Positions 34,055-42,596 of a stretch of 64,000 nucleotides of DNA are shown here, piece after piece. Each line of letters begins with the position of its first letter. Within the stretch, counting starts at the first letter, position 1. Origin of the DNA: JALYLC01 sp035696365 (lineage in GTDB: Bacteria > Actinomycetota > Thermoleophilia > Gaiellales > JALYLC01); assembly GCA_035696365.1 (NCBI GenBank), contig DASRQS010000062.1:81399-145398 (forward strand), given 5' to 3'. The notes under the pieces were generated by a model. The model was not told where the DNA came from, searched no databases, and saw only the letters and a program-made list of their open reading frames with translations. A program made the translations under genes and the position numbers.

Positions 34055-34954
34055 ATGACTCGCCCCCTTCGCGTCGGAGTGCAATTGCCCGAGGTCGAGC
34101 GCGTCGTGCGCTGGCCGGAATACGAGGCCATGGCGCGCGCCGCCGAGGAGGTCGGGTTCGACTCGATCTGGGTGGGCGATCACCTGCTCTACCGCGAAGG
34201 CGACGGCAGCGAGCGCGGGCCGTGGGATGTGTGGACGGTCATGGCGGCGCTCGCCGGCATCACCGAGCGCGTGACCATCGGACCGCTCGTGGCGTGTCTC
34301 GGCTTCCACCCGCCTGGCCTGATCGCACGCATGGCCGCGGGCATCGACGAGATCAGCGGCGGGCGCTTCGTGCTCGGCGTCGGCTCGGGCTGGAACGAGC
34401 CGGAGTTCCGCGCGTTCGGGCTGGCGTTCGACCACCGCGCCTCGCGCTTCCTCGAGAGCTTCGAGATCATCCGCCGCCTGCTGGCCGGCGAGCACGTGAC
34501 GAGCGCGGGGCGGTTCTGGCAGGTCGAGGACGCCGTCCTGCTCCCTCCGCCGGCGCGCCGGACGCCGATCATGCTGGGCACGAGCGGGCCCCGGCAGCTC
34601 GCGGCGACGCTCCCCCACGCCGACAGCTGGAACACCTGGTGGGATGCCTACGGCAACACGGCCGAGGGCTTCGTCGCCGTCAACGGGGGCATCTCGGCCG
34701 CGGCCGAGAGCGCCGGGCGCGACCCCGCCGAGGTCGAGCGGAGCGCCTGCGTCCTGGTCTCGCTCGGCCCCTCGGCAGGCGGGCGGCCCCGCAACGACGA
34801 CGCCCCGCCGCTCGCGGGCTCGACCGACCGCCTCGCCGGGGCGCTGCGCGACCTGGCCGAGGCGGGCGCGCATGAGGCGATCCTCGTGCTCGACCCGATC
34901 ACCGAGGCGACGGTGCGGCAGTGCGGCGACGTGCTCGCCGCACTCGACGCGTGA
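34055..34954 (+). CDS. LLM-class (luciferase-like) oxidoreductase, probably F420-dependent
   Basis: TIM-barrel flavin/F420 oxidoreductase (299 aa). Landmarks: LRVGVQLPEVERVVRW, EEVGFDSIWVGDHLLYR near residues 32-48, ERVTIGPLVACLGFHPPGLI, and the DEISGGRFVLGVGSGWNEPE segment diagnostic of actinobacterial F420-dependent LLM enzymes. The C-terminal barrel part reads RRTPIMLGTSGPRQLAATL. FMN rather than F420 cannot be excluded. The ATG is the first codon of the conserved N-terminal strand. Its stop abuts the convergent SDR stop. Confidence 0.88.
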   Translation: MTRPLRVGVQLPEVERVVRWPEYEAMARAAEEVGFDSIWVGDHLLYREGDGSERGPWDVWTVMAALAGITERVTIGPLVACLGFHPPGLIARMAAGIDEISGGRFVLGVGSGWNEPEFRAFGLAFDHRASRFLESFEIIRRLLAGEHVTSAGRFWQVEDAVLLPPPARRTPIMLGTSGPRQLAATLPHADSWNTWWDAYGNTAEGFVAVNGGISAAAESAGRDPAEVERSACVLVSLGPSAGGRPRNDDAPPLAGSTDRLAGALRDLAEAGAHEAILVLDPITEATVRQCGDVLAALDA

Positions 34955-35686
34955 CTACACCGCGGGTGGGCGGCTGATCGTCTGGCCGCCGTCGACGACG
35001 ATCACCTGGCCCGTCACGTGGCGCATGTCGATGAGAGCGAGGTAGGCAGCGGCCACATCCTCGGGCGTGCCCAGCCTGCCGAGCGGTGCGCCTTCCCGCA
35101 GGCGGTCGTACCAGTCCGGCACGTGCGCCCATTCCCGGACGTTGCGCGGCGTCGGCACGTCGCCGGGCGCGACCGCGTTGATGCGGATGCCGTCGGCCGC
35201 GAGCGGTCCGGCGAGTGAGTGGACGAGGCCGATCAGACCCGCCTTGGCGGCGGCGTATGCAGGCAGCCCGTAGCTCGCGAGCGCGTCCGTCGATGTGGTG
35301 AGCGTGATCGAGCGATCGCCGCCGGCGCGCCGCAGGTGCCCCAGGGCGGCCCGTAGTGTGATCCAGGCCGTGACGAGGTTGAGCTCGAGCGACGCCCGGA
35401 ACACGTCGAGCGGCAGATCGGCGAGGTCGGCCCCCGTCTTCTCCTCCGGCAGCGCACCGCCCGCGATCGCGACCACGTGCCGAAGCTCGAAGCCGCGTCG
35501 CACGGCGTCCGAGAGAGCGTCCTCGACGGCGCGCTCGTCGGCGAGGTCGAGCGCATAGGCGACGACGTCGTGCCGCTCCGAGGGGGCGCGGTCGATCGCG
35601 ACGACCCGGTCACCGCGTCCCACGAGCACGTCGACGAGAGCGCTGCCCAGGCCTCCCGCTGCACCCGTGACGAGAACATCTGTCAC
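34955..35686 (-). CDS. Short-chain dehydrogenase/reductase
   Basis: NAD(P)-dependent SDR (243 aa). TGAAGGLGSALVDVL is the cofactor GxxxGxG loop, followed by VVAIDRAPS (Asp favours NAD). VVAIAGGA replaces the usual NNAG. The catalytic set is LTTSTDAL (Ser) and YAAAK (Tyr, Lys). INAVAPGDVPTPRN and GQVIVVDGGQT complete the fold. The GTG start at 35684-35686 overlaps the TGA of a 32-codon DapA-like fragment upstream (GTGA), an arrangement that looks translationally coupled although that fragment is not a whole gene. Substrate unknown. Confidence 0.88.
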   Translation of the reverse strand: MTDVLVTGAAGGLGSALVDVLVGRGDRVVAIDRAPSERHDVVAYALDLADERAVEDALSDAVRRGFELRHVVAIAGGALPEEKTGADLADLPLDVFRASLELNLVTAWITLRAALGHLRRAGGDRSITLTTSTDALASYGLPAYAAAKAGLIGLVHSLAGPLAADGIRINAVAPGDVPTPRNVREWAHVPDWYDRLREGAPLGRLGTPEDVAAAYLALIDMRHVTGQVIVVDGGQTISRPPAV

Positions 35687-35781
35687 GACACGGGAGCGAG
35701 CGCCGGCTCGTCGATCGCGCCGTCCTGTCCGCACGGCGTCACCGGCACCCCCGAGATGCCTTCGAGCAACTGCGCAAGCAT
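35683..35781 (-). pseudogene. N-terminal remnant of a dihydrodipicolinate-synthase-family gene
   Basis: A 32-codon frame starting ATG at 35781 reads LAQLLEGISGVPVTPCGQDG then AIDEPALAPVS. This closely matches the first strand and helix of DapA/NanA-type aldolases (GVIPALVTPF, DGEIDEAAL in typical members). The frame then stops and no further barrel sequence is present. Its stop overlaps the SDR start. It is either a truncated aldolase gene whose body was deleted, with the SDR now fused to its former initiation region, or a retained leader that couples translation into the SDR. Confidence 0.6.
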
Positions 35782-35816
35782 GAAACGATGGTAGCGTGCA
35801 TTGTGGAGAGACTGAA

Positions 35817-36437
35817 ATGGCGTCCGGTGAACATGCGCGCGACGCGTCGCGCGTCGGAGTGGCTGAATCCGATCAATCCGATTCGCGGGCACTCCAGCGC
35901 CGGCAGCTCGGCGGCGCGATCCGCCGCCGTCGCCATGCCGCGAGCCTGACGCTCGCGACGGTGTCGGAGCGCGCCGGCATCAGCGTCTCGATGCTGAGCC
36001 AGGTCGAGCGGGGCCTCCTCGACCCCTCGCTCGACACGCTCCGCAACATCGCCGACGCGCTTGGGACCGCGCCGTTCCGGCTGCTCGCCGATGAGGGCTC
36101 GGCGGCCGTCGTGGTGCGCCGCGCGGAGCGCAGGGAGCTCCAGAGCGAGGCCGGGGTGAAGATCGAACTCCTCTCCCCCTCGCTCGGAGGTGCGTTCGAG
36201 GTGGCCGTCTGGCAGTTGCAACCGGGTTGCTCCAAGCAGGGAGACCCGCGCGTGCTCCCGGGCGAGGAGGCGAACCTCCTGCTCTCGGGCCAGGCGCTGC
36301 TCGAGATCGACGACGAGCGGATCCAGCTCGCAGCGGGCGACTGCGTCACGTTCGACCCGTGCAAGCCGCATCGCGTGAGCGCCGTCGGCAAGGAGCCGCT
36401 CGTCTGCGTGGGCGTCGTCTGCCCGCCCTCGCCCTGA
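35817..36437 (+). CDS. XRE-family regulator with C-terminal cupin
   Basis: Transcription regulator (206 aa). Residues about 30-85 are a Cro/CI helix-turn-helix (GGAIRRRRHAASLTLATVSE, then AGISVSMLSQVERGLLDPS). Residues about 130-205 are a cupin beta-barrel (GCSKQGDPRVLPGEEANLLL, then CVTFDPCKPHRVSAVG) expected to bind a small effector or metal. I chose the ATG at 35817 with GGAG 8 bases upstream; an upstream GTG at 35796 lacks a site. It sits between the minus-strand SDR and the plus-strand import operon, so it probably controls one or both. Members of this class often regulate amino-acid, polyamine or sugar catabolism. Confidence 0.88.
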   Translation: MASGEHARDASRVGVAESDQSDSRALQRRQLGGAIRRRRHAASLTLATVSERAGISVSMLSQVERGLLDPSLDTLRNIADALGTAPFRLLADEGSAAVVVRRAERRELQSEAGVKIELLSPSLGGAFEVAVWQLQPGCSKQGDPRVLPGEEANLLLSGQALLEIDDERIQLAAGDCVTFDPCKPHRVSAVGKEPLVCVGVVCPPSP

Positions 36438-36439
36438 AC

Positions 36440-36468
36440 TTGCACTCGGCCCAAGCGGGTGCGATTAT
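36440..36468 (+). promoter_or_regulatory. Sigma-A-like promoter for the ABC/catabolic operon
   Basis: TTGCAC at 36440-36445 and GATTAT at 36463-36468 are separated by exactly 17 bases, 60 bases upstream of the ATG at 36529. The intervening leader carries GGGAG at 36518. It starts directly after the XRE gene stop, so the operon has its own promoter. Confidence 0.5.
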
Positions 36469-36528
36469 GTGTGCTTCTCGTGCCATTTCAGTGTGAGTAA
36501 AAGCCGGCGACTTCGAGGGAGTAAGCAC

Positions 36529-37893
36529 ATGCGTCGAGAACCATCGGGCGGGTCGGCTGGGCATGGGCGCAAGTGGATCGTCGCAATCGCCGTGGTGGCA
36601 CTGGCACTGGCGGCAGCAGTCTCGGTCGGCAGCGCCGGCGCGAAGAGCACCAAGGGCGCACACGCGAAGGCCACGACGAACCTGACGATGTGGTTCTGGG
36701 GCAACGACGACGCGCCGGGCGCGGACAAGTGGCTGGCGGCCGCCGTCAAGTCCTACGAGGCCAAGAACCCGAGCATCAAGATCAAGGTGGTCACCCAGGC
36801 CGTCGCGACGTTCATCGCGACGTTCCAGGCCGCGGCCGCCGCAAAGTCGGGGCCCGACATCGGCGCGCAGTGGGCGACCGGGCCCGTCCTGACGCAGGTC
36901 TGGGGCGGGGCCATCACGCCGATCTCGGATCTCGTGCCGAAGTCGGAGACGAAGAACTGGCTGAACACCGGCGAGAACACCTACGCCGGCAAGATCTGGG
37001 CGATGCCGCTCTACCTGATCGGCATCCCCTGGATGTACAACAAGGCGCTCATGAAGCAAGCCGGGATCACGACCTACCCGGCGACCAAGTGGAGCCAGAT
37101 CATCGATTACTGCAAGACGCTGCGCGCGAAGAACATCGTGCCGTTCGCGTTCGGCAATGACACCTTCTGGACGACGCAGCTGATGACGCAGGATCTCAAC
37201 AAGCTGAGCGACGTCGTGGCAGCCGACACCGGCAAGACGAGCTTCACCGACAAGAAGTACGCCAACTTCGAGAACGGCTGGAAGCAGATGGTCGACGCGA
37301 AGTGCTTCAACGACGACGTGTCGTCCGTGCCGCTCGCCAAGGGCCAGCAGGCCTTCGACGCGGGCAAGGCCGCGATGACGATCGCCACGGACGGTCAGGC
37401 CCGCACGTTCGCCAAGGACCTCGGCGGCGACAACGCGGTGACGGTGGCGAAGTGGCCGGTCTTCGGCACCGGGGCGCTCAAGAACGTCTACAACGCCACG
37501 CAGTCGACCTCGTACTTCGTGACCTCTTGGTCGAAGCACAAGAAGGAGGGGGCAGCCTTCCTCGTCTACCTGCACTCCAAGGAGCAGATCGCCGCCTGGT
37601 ACAAGGCCACTGGCACGCCGCCGGCAGACAAGCGCTTCAACGCGGCGGCGGCGATCAAGGGCGCGCTCGACAAGAAGCTCTACGCCTTCAACACCACGGG
37701 CAAGCAGATCTGGTTACAGAACTTCTTCCCGCCCCAGGTCGACCTCAACGGCAACGCGCCCGCGCAGCAGCTGCTGCTCGGAGGCCGCGGTGACGCCGCC
37801 GCCGCGGCTGCGATCCGCGAGCGCGCGGCCAAGCAGTGGCGCGCTCAGCAGGCTGCCCAGCTGAAGAACTGGTCCGCCTTCAAGCCCGTCTGA
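36529..37893 (+). CDS. Extracellular solute-binding protein, family 1 (sugar ABC importer)
   Basis: Receptor of a carbohydrate-type ABC importer (454 aa). Twin-Arg-free signal sequence with hydrophobic core WIVAIAVVALALAAAVSVGS; no lipobox cysteine, so the anchor mode is unclear. Mature landmarks: LTMWFWGNDDAPGADKWLAA, KNPSIKIKVV, YAGKIWAMPLYLIGIPWMYN (typical ligand-gate segment), DAGKAAMTIATDGQ and AAFLVYLHSKEQIAAWYKAT. The ATG at 36529 follows GGGAG by 6 bases; upstream in-frame codons lack a site. First gene of a run of six closely spaced genes to 43798. Probable ligand: an oligosaccharide, polyol or glycoside. Confidence 0.9.
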   Translation: MRREPSGGSAGHGRKWIVAIAVVALALAAAVSVGSAGAKSTKGAHAKATTNLTMWFWGNDDAPGADKWLAAAVKSYEAKNPSIKIKVVTQAVATFIATFQAAAAAKSGPDIGAQWATGPVLTQVWGGAITPISDLVPKSETKNWLNTGENTYAGKIWAMPLYLIGIPWMYNKALMKQAGITTYPATKWSQIIDYCKTLRAKNIVPFAFGNDTFWTTQLMTQDLNKLSDVVAADTGKTSFTDKKYANFENGWKQMVDAKCFNDDVSSVPLAKGQQAFDAGKAAMTIATDGQARTFAKDLGGDNAVTVAKWPVFGTGALKNVYNATQSTSYFVTSWSKHKKEGAAFLVYLHSKEQIAAWYKATGTPPADKRFNAAAAIKGALDKKLYAFNTTGKQIWLQNFFPPQVDLNGNAPAQQLLLGGRGDAAAAAAIRERAAKQWRAQQAAQLKNWSAFKPV

Positions 37894-37899
37894 CCGCGG

Positions 37900-38832
37900 G
37901 TGCCGAACGCGCCCGTCGAGAGGTATCAAGCGCAGCTGACCGGCACGCGCCGCAGTCCGATCGAGAGACTGCGGCGCGCCGCCGGTCCGTACGTCCTGAT
38001 CGCGCCGGCCGCGGGCTTCATCGGGCTGATCTTCATCTACTCGCTGATACGGCTCGCCTACGCGTCGCTGCACACCGGCGACAACGGCAACAGCGGCCCG
38101 GCGCAGCTCGATGCATACCGCTTCGTCCTCAACGACGAGATCTTCCGCACGGCCGTCAAGCACAATCTGCTGCTGCTGATCTCGGTGCCCGTGGTGCTCG
38201 TGCTGGCGCTCGCGATCGCCCTCATCCTGCACGAGGGCATCATGGGCTGGCGCGTGTACCGGACGGTCGTGTTCGTGCCGTACATCCTCGCGATCCCCGT
38301 GCTCGGCACGACGTTCATCTACCTGCTCAGCCTGGACGGCGGCATCAACACCCTGCTCGGCGACGTCGGCCTCGGTTTTCTCCGGCAGGACTGGCTCGGA
38401 TCGCCCTCGTGGGTGCTGCCGTCGATCGCCGCGATCATCATCTACCACGAGCTCGGCTTCGGCGTGGTGCTCTTCCTCGCGCGTCTGCTCAGCCTGCCGG
38501 AGGAGGTCGACCAGGCGGCCCGGATCGACGGTTGTAGCTGGTGGCAGCTGCGGCGGCGCATCACGCTGCCCCAGATGACGGGCGTCATCACCGCCTTCGT
38601 CACGCTCGAGCTGATCAACATGCTCTCGTGGGTCTTCGCCTACGTCTACTCGACGACCAAGGGCGGTCCGAATTTCGCCAGCTACGTGCTCGAGCTCTAC
38701 ATCTTCGACAGCGCCTTCACGTTCCGGGCGCCGAGCTTCGCGGCCGCGGCCGCGATCCTCCTGCTCGCAGCGAGCACGGTTCTGATCACCGTGCAGGTGC
38801 GGCGCACGTCGATCGAGGTGAACCCTGAGTAA
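37900..38832 (+). CDS. Sugar ABC importer permease 1 (MalF/UgpA type)
   Basis: Inner-membrane permease (310 aa) with six helices after a short cytoplasmic N-terminus (YVLIAPAAGFIGLIFIYSLI is the first). The EAA coupling loop is EEVDQAARIDGCSWWQLRRR followed by ITLPQM, which contacts the ATPase. GTG start 6 bases after the receptor stop. It pairs with the permease at 38858. No ATP-binding subunit gene is present nearby, so the pair probably uses a shared MsmX/UgpC-like ATPase encoded elsewhere. Confidence 0.93.
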   Translation: MPNAPVERYQAQLTGTRRSPIERLRRAAGPYVLIAPAAGFIGLIFIYSLIRLAYASLHTGDNGNSGPAQLDAYRFVLNDEIFRTAVKHNLLLLISVPVVLVLALAIALILHEGIMGWRVYRTVVFVPYILAIPVLGTTFIYLLSLDGGINTLLGDVGLGFLRQDWLGSPSWVLPSIAAIIIYHELGFGVVLFLARLLSLPEEVDQAARIDGCSWWQLRRRITLPQMTGVITAFVTLELINMLSWVFAYVYSTTKGGPNFASYVLELYIFDSAFTFRAPSFAAAAAILLLAASTVLITVQVRRTSIEVNPE

Positions 38833-38857
38833 GCGCGTCGGATCCAACGCGGCGGTC

Positions 38858-39676
38858 ATGAACCGCGGCGGCCGGGGCATCGCGCAGGCGATGATGCTCG
38901 CGGTCGCGGTCATGACCATCTTCCCGCTCTACTTCATCATCATCACGGCGTTCAAGACGCGCACGGAGTACCTGACCAACCAGTTCCTGCCGCCGTCGCA
39001 TCCGACGCTCGGGAACCTGCGCGAGGCGTTTCGCGACGGCCAGCTCCTGACCTGGGTCGGCAACAGCATCATCATCACCGTCTCGGCCGTCGTGCTGGCG
39101 GCAATCGTCTCGGCGCTCGCCGCCTATCCGCTCGCGCGCGCGAGCTTTCCCGGCCGGTTGCCGTTCATCGCGCTGAACATCGTGCTCATGGTCGTGCCGC
39201 CGGTCGTGCTCGTCGTCCCGCTGTTCCTGTTCTTCGTCAACCTCGGTCTCGTCAACTCGCGCTTCGCGGTCGTCCTCATCTACACCGGGCTCCTGATCCC
39301 GTTCTCGATCTACCTCCTCGTGAACTTCTTCGCGACCATCCCGCGCAGCCTCGAGGAAGCCGCGAGGATCGACGGCGCGGGGTCGCTGCGCGTGCTCGTG
39401 CGCGTCGTCGTCCCGCTCTCGGCGCCCTCGATCGTGACGGTGGTCGTCGTCAACACCGTCTGGGTCTGGAATGAGCTGCTGATTGCGCTGGTCTTCCTGC
39501 AAGACGACAACGCGCGCACCCTCACTGCCGGGCTGACGTTCTTCCAGGGCCGCTTCCAGTCGAACGAACCACTCGTGATGACAGGTGCGCTGATCGCCAC
39601 CATCCCGATGCTCGCGCTCTACATCATCGGCCAGCGCTTCTTCATCCGGGGGCTCTCGACCGGCTTCGGGAAGTGA
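38858..39676 (+). CDS. Sugar ABC importer permease 2 (MalG/UgpE type)
   Basis: Second inner-membrane permease (272 aa), six helices. The N-terminal FPLYFIIITAFKTRTEY and the EAA loop RSLEEAARIDGAGSLRVLVR, then VVVPLSAP, are standard for the MalG class. The ATG at 38858 lies 25 bases after the first permease; CTG/TTG alternatives upstream would shorten the gap. Its TGA overlaps the GTG of the hydrolase gene, coupling transport to intracellular processing. Confidence 0.93.
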   Translation: MNRGGRGIAQAMMLAVAVMTIFPLYFIIITAFKTRTEYLTNQFLPPSHPTLGNLREAFRDGQLLTWVGNSIIITVSAVVLAAIVSALAAYPLARASFPGRLPFIALNIVLMVVPPVVLVVPLFLFFVNLGLVNSRFAVVLIYTGLLIPFSIYLLVNFFATIPRSLEEAARIDGAGSLRVLVRVVVPLSAPSIVTVVVVNTVWVWNELLIALVFLQDDNARTLTAGLTFFQGRFQSNEPLVMTGALIATIPMLALYIIGQRFFIRGLSTGFGK

Positions 39677-41649
39677 TCCACGACTACCGCGAGCTGCTGA
39701 CCGCGCCTCCGCGCTCAACGATGCTGCCGGAGCGGATCATGACGCGGCTGCACGAGCTCGAAGCCGGCTATCCTGAGCTCGCGAACGCGCCCGACCCGGC
39801 CCGCGCGCTGGCGGAAGTCCGGGCAGGCGTGGCGGAATGCCTCGGGCTTGCCGCGATCCCCCGCAGCGAGGTCGCGTGGCGACCGCAGGAGGAGTTGCCC
39901 GGCGAGGGCTACGTGATCGAGAAGGGCACCTACGAGGCCGTGCCCGGACTCGTCGTACCGGCGCACATCTACCGGCCGTCCGGTCCGGGACCGCATCCTG
40001 GCGTCGTCCATTCGCTCGGGCACTGGATGGAGAACGCCCGCCTCGAGCCCGACATCCAGCGTTACAACGCGCGGCTCGCGCGCGCCGGGATGCTCGTGCT
40101 CGCCTACGACACGCTCGGGCAGGGCGAGAGGCGCGTCGGCTGGCACCAGCACGGCCAGCTCGCGCCGCTGCTCGTGGGGTTCACGTCGCTCGGCGTGATG
40201 GTCGCGGAGGCGACCGCGGCACTCGACATGCTGGACGCGCGCGTCGACGTCGACTCCACTCGCCTGGGCGTGACAGGCGCCTCCGGCGGGGGCCTCGTCT
40301 CGACGTTCGTCGCCGCACTCGACTCGCGCGTCGCGGCCGCAGCGATCTGCTGCATCCTCAACACGCACGCAGGCCAGCTGGGTGACGCGGCGCTCGGCAC
40401 CGGCTGGGACGGCTGGGTCGACCTCTGCAACCAGGTGCCGCGGCTCGCCGCGACCGCGTCGATGGGCATGGTGCTCGGCGCTGCGGCGCCGAGCCGCGTG
40501 ACAGCGGTGCACGCGGTCGACGACCCGCCGTTCCCGATCGACGGCGCCCGGGCCGTCGTGCGCGAGGCCGCCGGCATCTACCGCGCACTGGGTGCGGAAG
40601 GGCGCATGCACCTCGCCGAGGTGTCCGGCGGCCACGGGCTGCACCCGCGGATGCGCGATGCGGCCGGGGCCGCCCTCGCCGAGGCCCTCGGCCTCCCGCC
40701 TCTCGGGGCCGAGGAGCCGGTTGCGCTGCTGGACGCGCCCTACGCCGTGACCCACGACATCGCGCGCGCGGATCCACCGCTGGCCCAGACGCACACGCGC
40801 AGCGCCGCGCGGCTGCCAGGCGAGTCGCTGGCCGCCAACGTCGACACGAACCCCGTGCTCGTGGCGCTCGCTCGCGCGCGCGCCACGGCGTTCCGGGACG
40901 GCCGCCGTCCCTCGCTCCGGGCCCTGGCCGCGCACTTCGGCTGCACGGTCGCACCCAGCGGCGTGCGGGGCACCGTCTCGAATCACGTGGCCGTCGATGG
41001 CGGTGTCGCCCAGCGGCTCGAGCTGGACGTGGCGCCGGGAGTGACGCTTGACGCGGTCTTCCTCCTGCCCGCCGGCTGGGGGGACCGGGCGCCCGGCGTG
41101 CTGATCGCGATCGACGAGGGCGGCAAGGCCCATGCGCTCGCATCGGCCGGCGTCGCCCATGCCCGCGCGCTCGGATGGGCGGTGCTCGCTCCGGACCTGA
41201 GCGGAACCGGCGAGAGCGCAGCGAGCGAGTTCGAGCTGGCAACGGCTGCCTGGCTCCTCGACCGGGACCTCCTGTCGAGCCGCGTCGACGACCTCCTTGC
41301 CTGCGTGCAGTGGCTCTCGGAGCGCTACTCGACGGGTCAGCAGATCGACGCGAGGCGCATCGTCCTCTGGGGCGCGGGTGCATTCGGGCTGATCGCGCTG
41401 CTCGCCGCCGCCCTCGACGAGCGCACCGCGGGCGCGGCCGGAGGGCCGTTCGCGGCGAGCCTCGAGGAGCTGCTGGTCGAGAGCCCGCTGACGACGCCGA
41501 TGGCCTATCCGTTCGGGGCGCTGGAGCTGTTCGACCTGCCCGATCTCACGCGACTCGCCCGGCCCCGGCCGCTGCACGCCGTGGGGCCGGGCGGCGATCC
41601 CGCCGCGCTCATCGGCGGCCTGCTCGACGCAGTCGAGGCGAGCGCGTGA
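39673..41649 (+). CDS. Tandem alpha/beta-hydrolase (acetyl-esterase-like), second half degenerate
   Basis: A 658-residue cytoplasmic protein with two alpha/beta-hydrolase-like halves. In the first (about 80-345), PGPHPGVVHSLGHWMENARL forms the oxyanion region, LAYDTLGQGERRVGW follows, and the nucleophile elbow is GVTGASGGGLVSTF (GxSxG). Late His in VSGGHGLHPRM completes a plausible triad. The second half (about 440-655) has the corresponding LAPDLSGTGESAASEF, but its elbow reads VLWGAGAFGLIAL without the serine, so it is probably non-catalytic. The first half resembles acetyl-xylan-esterase/7TMR-like hydrolases. It likely deacylates the imported compound. Overlaps both neighbours by 4 bases. 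Confidence 0.82.
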   Translation: MIHDYRELLTAPPRSTMLPERIMTRLHELEAGYPELANAPDPARALAEVRAGVAECLGLAAIPRSEVAWRPQEELPGEGYVIEKGTYEAVPGLVVPAHIYRPSGPGPHPGVVHSLGHWMENARLEPDIQRYNARLARAGMLVLAYDTLGQGERRVGWHQHGQLAPLLVGFTSLGVMVAEATAALDMLDARVDVDSTRLGVTGASGGGLVSTFVAALDSRVAAAAICCILNTHAGQLGDAALGTGWDGWVDLCNQVPRLAATASMGMVLGAAAPSRVTAVHAVDDPPFPIDGARAVVREAAGIYRALGAEGRMHLAEVSGGHGLHPRMRDAAGAALAEALGLPPLGAEEPVALLDAPYAVTHDIARADPPLAQTHTRSAARLPGESLAANVDTNPVLVALARARATAFRDGRRPSLRALAAHFGCTVAPSGVRGTVSNHVAVDGGVAQRLELDVAPGVTLDAVFLLPAGWGDRAPGVLIAIDEGGKAHALASAGVAHARALGWAVLAPDLSGTGESAASEFELATAAWLLDRDLLSSRVDDLLACVQWLSERYSTGQQIDARRIVLWGAGAFGLIALLAAALDERTAGAAGGPFAASLEELLVESPLTTPMAYPFGALELFDLPDLTRLARPRPLHAVGPGGDPAALIGGLLDAVEASA

Positions 41650-42596
41650 TCCGCGAGCTCGCCGACGGAATCTGGAGCTGCGAGCAGGATGACGGCCCGC
41701 GCATCGTGCGCCAGGTCGTGATCGCTGGAGACGAGGGAGCACTCGTCGTCGACACCGGCCTCCCCGGGACGCCGGCGAGTGACCTGCTGCCGGTGCTCGA
41801 CGGCCTCGGCCGGCGAGACCTGACCGTGCTGATCACACACCCCGACAGCGACCATCTGGGAGGCGCGGCCGAGCTGCTGACCGCCCGCCCCGGGGCACGC
41901 GTGCTGGCGGGCGCACTCGATCTGCCGCTCGTCGGCGATCCGGAGCGGATGATCCGCGAGCGCTACGCGCGCTTCTCCCGTCACGACGACGTGCCGTTCG
42001 GTGCTGAGGCGGCCGAGCGCGCCCGTACGCGCGCCGGGAAGGCGTTCGCCGGCGCCGCGGGGGTACCGCCCGGGGCTCGCATCGAGCTCGGAGGACGTTT
42101 CGCCGAGATCGTGGCGACCCCGGGGCACAGTCCCGGACACGTGGCGGCGTGGATGCCCGGCGACGGCCTGCTGGCCGCGGGCGACGCCGTCATGGGCGCC
42201 GGCATCCCGACGCGCGCGGGTGGACTTCTGATTGCCCCGATGTACGCTCCGCCGGCCGCGTATCGCGAGACGATCGAGCGCGTGCGCGCGCTTTCCGCAG
42301 GCGTGCTCGCGACCGGTCACGAGCCGATCCTCGAGGGCGAGGCGATCGCCTCGTTTCTCGCCGCGAGCCTGGAGGCGAGCGAGCGCCTGGCCGGGCTCGT
42401 CGCCGCCGCGCTCGACGAGACGCCGCGCACGCTGCTGGAGCTGTGCCGGAAGGTGCACGCGGCCTACGGAGGGCTGCCGGACGACCGTGCCGCCGACCTC
42501 GCGCTCACGGTCGCTGGGCACCTCGCCGCGCTGATCGAGGCGCAGCTCGCCACGGTCGTGTCCGACAACCCGCGCCGCTTCAGGAGTTCCCCATGA
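41646..42596 (+). CDS. Metallo-beta-lactamase-fold hydrolase
   Basis: Cytoplasmic MBL-fold enzyme (316 aa). GALVVDTGLPGTPASDLL precedes the metal motif ITHPDSDHLGGAAEL, a variant in which the second histidine of HxHxDH is Asp. Further ligands are TPGHSPGHVAAW (His) and AAGDAVMGAG (Asp), and late His in VLATGHEPILEG. The C-terminal 70 residues form a helical extension. GTG start overlaps the previous stop and its TGA overlaps the next ATG. Candidate reactions are lactone, ester or phosphodiester hydrolysis within the same catabolic pathway. Confidence 0.85.
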   Translation: MIRELADGIWSCEQDDGPRIVRQVVIAGDEGALVVDTGLPGTPASDLLPVLDGLGRRDLTVLITHPDSDHLGGAAELLTARPGARVLAGALDLPLVGDPERMIRERYARFSRHDDVPFGAEAAERARTRAGKAFAGAAGVPPGARIELGGRFAEIVATPGHSPGHVAAWMPGDGLLAAGDAVMGAGIPTRAGGLLIAPMYAPPAAYRETIERVRALSAGVLATGHEPILEGEAIASFLAASLEASERLAGLVAAALDETPRTLLELCRKVHAAYGGLPDDRAADLALTVAGHLAALIEAQLATVVSDNPRRFRSSP

